DNA of 35,095 nucleotides. It comes from a virus. The first letter of the stretch is position 1; every line of letters starts with the position of its first letter. The stretch lies in the IMG/VR virus record IMGVR_UViG_3300025645_000213, positions 1 to 35,095 of that record; one strand, written 5' to 3'. The notes beneath the pieces are model-generated. The model made no database searches, was not told the DNA's origin, and saw nothing but the letters and a program-made list of their open reading frames with translations. Of this stretch, positions 33,675 through 35,095 are shown piece by piece. Both the position numbers and the translations under genes were made by a program.

Positions 33675-33693
33675 GAGAATCGTTATCATTATC
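33675..33693. promoter_or_regulatory. Fur-box-like site 1
   Basis: On the minus strand GATAATGATAACGATTCTC agrees with the 19-base Fur consensus at 16 of 19 positions by hand count. The wider plus-strand context, AATGAGAATCGTTATCATT, looks like a typical gammaproteobacterial Fur site. It ends nine bases from the stop codon of the upstream gene. Confidence 0.55.
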
Positions 33694-33701
33694 GTTTAGG
33701 T

Positions 33702-34553
33702 TTAGGCTGATACAAGTTTGGTTAGTTTGGCTAGATTAGACTGGTTGAAAAAGAACCCGTTCTTGGTTTCATCTTGGGCGCGTTCTAGCTTGTTCGATCC
33801 TTTGCGCTTTAATACACCAACACTACCTGCAGGATCTAAGAACCGAGCATCCGTATCATCCATATTGATTAAGGGTATCAGGTCAAGCTTCTCAGGCACT
33901 TTATATTCACCCTTAGCTTCAGCAGTGTTAACTGCTAGAACCGTCTTAAAACCGCCTTTAATAGCTCGAGCGGTCATTGTCATTGTTTTATCATTGTTCG
34001 CGCTACCGCTAAATGTGAGATCGTAATTCTTGAGAGTATTCTTTTTAACGCGACTAAAAACCTTGGTGTAATCGTAGAACCTAATAGACGGAAAATAAGA
34101 TATAAAATTATTAAAATCTATATCGGTCGTGCCGTTTAAACGCACCGCTAACGTATCGCCATGGTTGGCATCATGTACGCATATTTCACCGCGTAAAACT
34201 TTAAAGAACCTATCGCGCTCTAATAGATAGCATAGCGTGCGTTTGGTTACCGCCTTTTGTGCTTGCGTCATTCCCAGTTGCCCACTTGAAATTAAACAAT
34301 CAGACTTGCACCCAAATAAATCAGCCCCAGCGCACAATGTTTTAGTGGATACTTTATCAGCGGGTTGCATATATAGAATAGCGGTGTTGATCTTTAGCTT
34401 TACACCCTTAGCGGTTTTGGTCGAGCTATTAACATTGATTAATGGCGTATTAACTTTGGTTAGATAATCCCAGTTTTTAATTGCCCATGTTTTAACAGAT
34501 GGATTAATAGCGGTTGACGCTAGTAGTTGCTTTTTAGTTGTTTGTAGTTTCAT
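33702..34553 (-). CDS. Phage protein with conserved Cys motif (DUF7227-like), unknown function
   Basis: From the ATG at 34553 the product is 283 residues; an ATG four codons upstream (34565) is equally possible, as neither has a clear ribosome site. It has a Cys cluster LCAGADLFGCKSDCLISSGQ (C-x7-C-x3-C), then RLNGTTDIDFNNFISYFPSI, RFYDYTKVFSR, and YDLTFSGSANN. These motifs recur in order in a phage and plasmid family that I recall as DUF7227, with no established role. A metal site at the Cys cluster is plausible. It lies between a terminator and the early promoter region, so it forms its own transcription unit. Confidence 0.75.
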   Translation of the reverse strand: MKLQTTKKQLLASTAINPSVKTWAIKNWDYLTKVNTPLINVNSSTKTAKGVKLKINTAILYMQPADKVSTKTLCAGADLFGCKSDCLISSGQLGMTQAQKAVTKRTLCYLLERDRFFKVLRGEICVHDANHGDTLAVRLNGTTDIDFNNFISYFPSIRFYDYTKVFSRVKKNTLKNYDLTFSGSANNDKTMTMTARAIKGGFKTVLAVNTAEAKGEYKVPEKLDLIPLINMDDTDARFLDPAGSVGVLKRKGSNKLERAQDETKNGFFFNQSNLAKLTKLVSA

Positions 34554-34590
34554 AATGTGCACCATATTGGTTGAGTAAATTAATATAATA

Positions 34591-34614
34591 GAACCCGCTA
34601 TTGCTAACGGGCTC
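34591..34614 (-). terminator. Probable intrinsic terminator
   Basis: On the minus strand GAGCCCGTTA pairs with TAGCGGGTTC (two wobbles) around a GCAA loop. It is followed by TCTATTATATTAATTT, which is U-rich but broken, so termination may be partial. It lies seven bases after the 69-residue gene's stop. Confidence 0.65.
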
Positions 34615-34620
34615 GATATA

Positions 34621-34830
34621 TTAACTGATTTCTAAGTAGCCAAATATCGCCATTCTTTTATTATTAGGGCTAAACAAAACCCACCCGTCCCGCTGTCTCT
34701 CTGTATAATATCCATCATTTAATTGTATCCAGTCAAAACTGTTGTGCTCATTATCTGTAATGGTGAACACGCGCTCTGCAGGTTGTAAACTGGTGGGTTT
34801 TTCGCCTATATATTTAAGGTTGTTTTTCAT
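34621..34830 (-). CDS. Small protein, unknown function
   Basis: The 69-residue product (MKNNLKYIGEKPTSLQPAER...) has a beta-rich look, with WIQLNDGYYTERQRDGWVLF near the middle and an IFGYLEIS end. It follows the 79-residue gene by 12 bases and is closed by the terminator at 34591-34614. No family is recognised. Confidence 0.65.
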   Translation of the reverse strand: MKNNLKYIGEKPTSLQPAERVFTITDNEHNSFDWIQLNDGYYTERQRDGWVLFSPNNKRMAIFGYLEIS

Positions 34831-34842
34831 TAGTCCGCCTCC

Positions 34843-35082
34843 CTATCGATCATATCTTTTCATAACTTTTTCATAGGGACTAAGTTTATCACCTTTATAG
34901 TCAAAAATAGAATGCTCGAGCAACTCATCAAGCGCGTCTTTTGTAGCATCAAAATCATCATCTATATTATTATTGCTGAAATAGATTAGATCGCTGATTA
35001 ATGATTGAACAACTTGGTGTAGATCGTTACCGTCCATTGAATTTAGATCAAGCTCATTATTCCCAATATTTAATAATTTCAT
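34843..35082 (-). CDS. Small acidic protein, unknown function
   Basis: The 79-residue product (MKLLNIGNNELDLNSMDGND...) is acidic and helical, with IDDDFDATKDALDELLEHSIF and a Lys-rich end. Its ATG at 35082 follows AAGAGG close to the window's right edge, so its promoter is outside. No family is recognised. Confidence 0.65.
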   Translation of the reverse strand: MKLLNIGNNELDLNSMDGNDLHQVVQSLISDLIYFSNNNIDDDFDATKDALDELLEHSIFDYKGDKLSPYEKVMKRYDR

Positions 35083-35095
35083 GGTGTAGCCTCTT

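Larger units (their letters stand above)
33446..33701 (-). promoter_or_regulatory. Early control region (no gene): Fur-like sites and duplicated promoter
   Basis: This 256-base gap has no convincing gene. Read leftwards it holds two Fur-box-like sites, a duplicated CATGATAGTATTTTGA element (33617-33602 and 33590-33575), two TTGACG boxes (33606-33601 and 33567-33562), then a C/G-rich leader and the GCCT/AGGC hairpin at the first early gene's ribosome site. It is the likely counterpart of the T7 A1-A3 early promoters. Confidence 0.6.

Noticed and set aside
33627-33684. Inverted repeat AATGATTCTCATT / AATGAGAATCGTT as a terminator after the Cys-motif gene
   Set aside because: The loop would be 32 bases and no U-tract follows on either strand; two separate Fur-like sites explain the symmetry better.

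Overview
The window is most of the genome of a temperate, T7-like podovirus (Autographiviridae type). Every gene I can support lies on the minus strand, so the genome reads from right (early) to left (late). The gene order follows T7: early small genes, single-subunit RNA polymerase, SSB, endonuclease I, primase-helicase, DNA polymerase, 5'-3' exonuclease, then tail-assembly protein, portal, scaffold, capsid, tail tubes A and B, gp13/14/15/16-like internal proteins and tail fibre. A vitamin B12-dependent (class II) ribonucleotide reductase, a MazG-like enzyme and a fibre with GNVGIG repeats point to an aquatic, probably marine, phage. An integrase with an adjacent tRNA-Phe-derived attachment site makes it temperate, a layout recalling the marine podovirus P-SSP7. 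The host is uncertain; Fur-box-like sites and the tRNA-Phe fragment fit a proteobacterium, perhaps a gammaproteobacterium. Terminase and lysis genes are not seen and presumably lie beyond the left edge, which cuts the tail fibre.

Region by region. 35.1-33.7 kb: two small unknown genes, a terminator and a cysteine-motif phage protein (DUF7227-like). 33.70-33.45 kb: a 256-base regulatory gap with two Fur-box-like sites and a duplicated host-type promoter. 33.4-31.4 kb: ten tightly coupled small genes, four of them under 60 residues. 31.4-30.8 kb: a second regulatory gap with a perfect 14-base palindrome inside a promoter spacer, then a MarR-like regulator, a 29-residue hydrophobic peptide and the integrase, the last three joined by ATGA overlaps. 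29.8-29.5 kb: attP, with the 5' 38 bases of a tRNA-Phe and helically phased ACGCCAC arm sites. 29.5-27.1 kb: the phage RNA polymerase, encoded as two ORFs joined by ATGA. 27.0-19.1 kb: replication and nucleotide metabolism. 19.0-4.0 kb: virion genes, with two UUCG-loop terminators bracketing the capsid gene. 4.0-0 kb: the long tail fibre.

The genes form one lytic programme: host polymerase reads the early genes, the phage polymerase then drives replication and virion genes, and NrdJ, MazG and the nucleases supply nucleotides. The MarR-like protein and integrase provide a lysogeny branch. The points most worth checking are the naturally split RNA polymerase, the Fur-like sites at the early promoter, the regulator/micropeptide/integrase cassette, and a DNA polymerase without a thioredoxin-binding loop.
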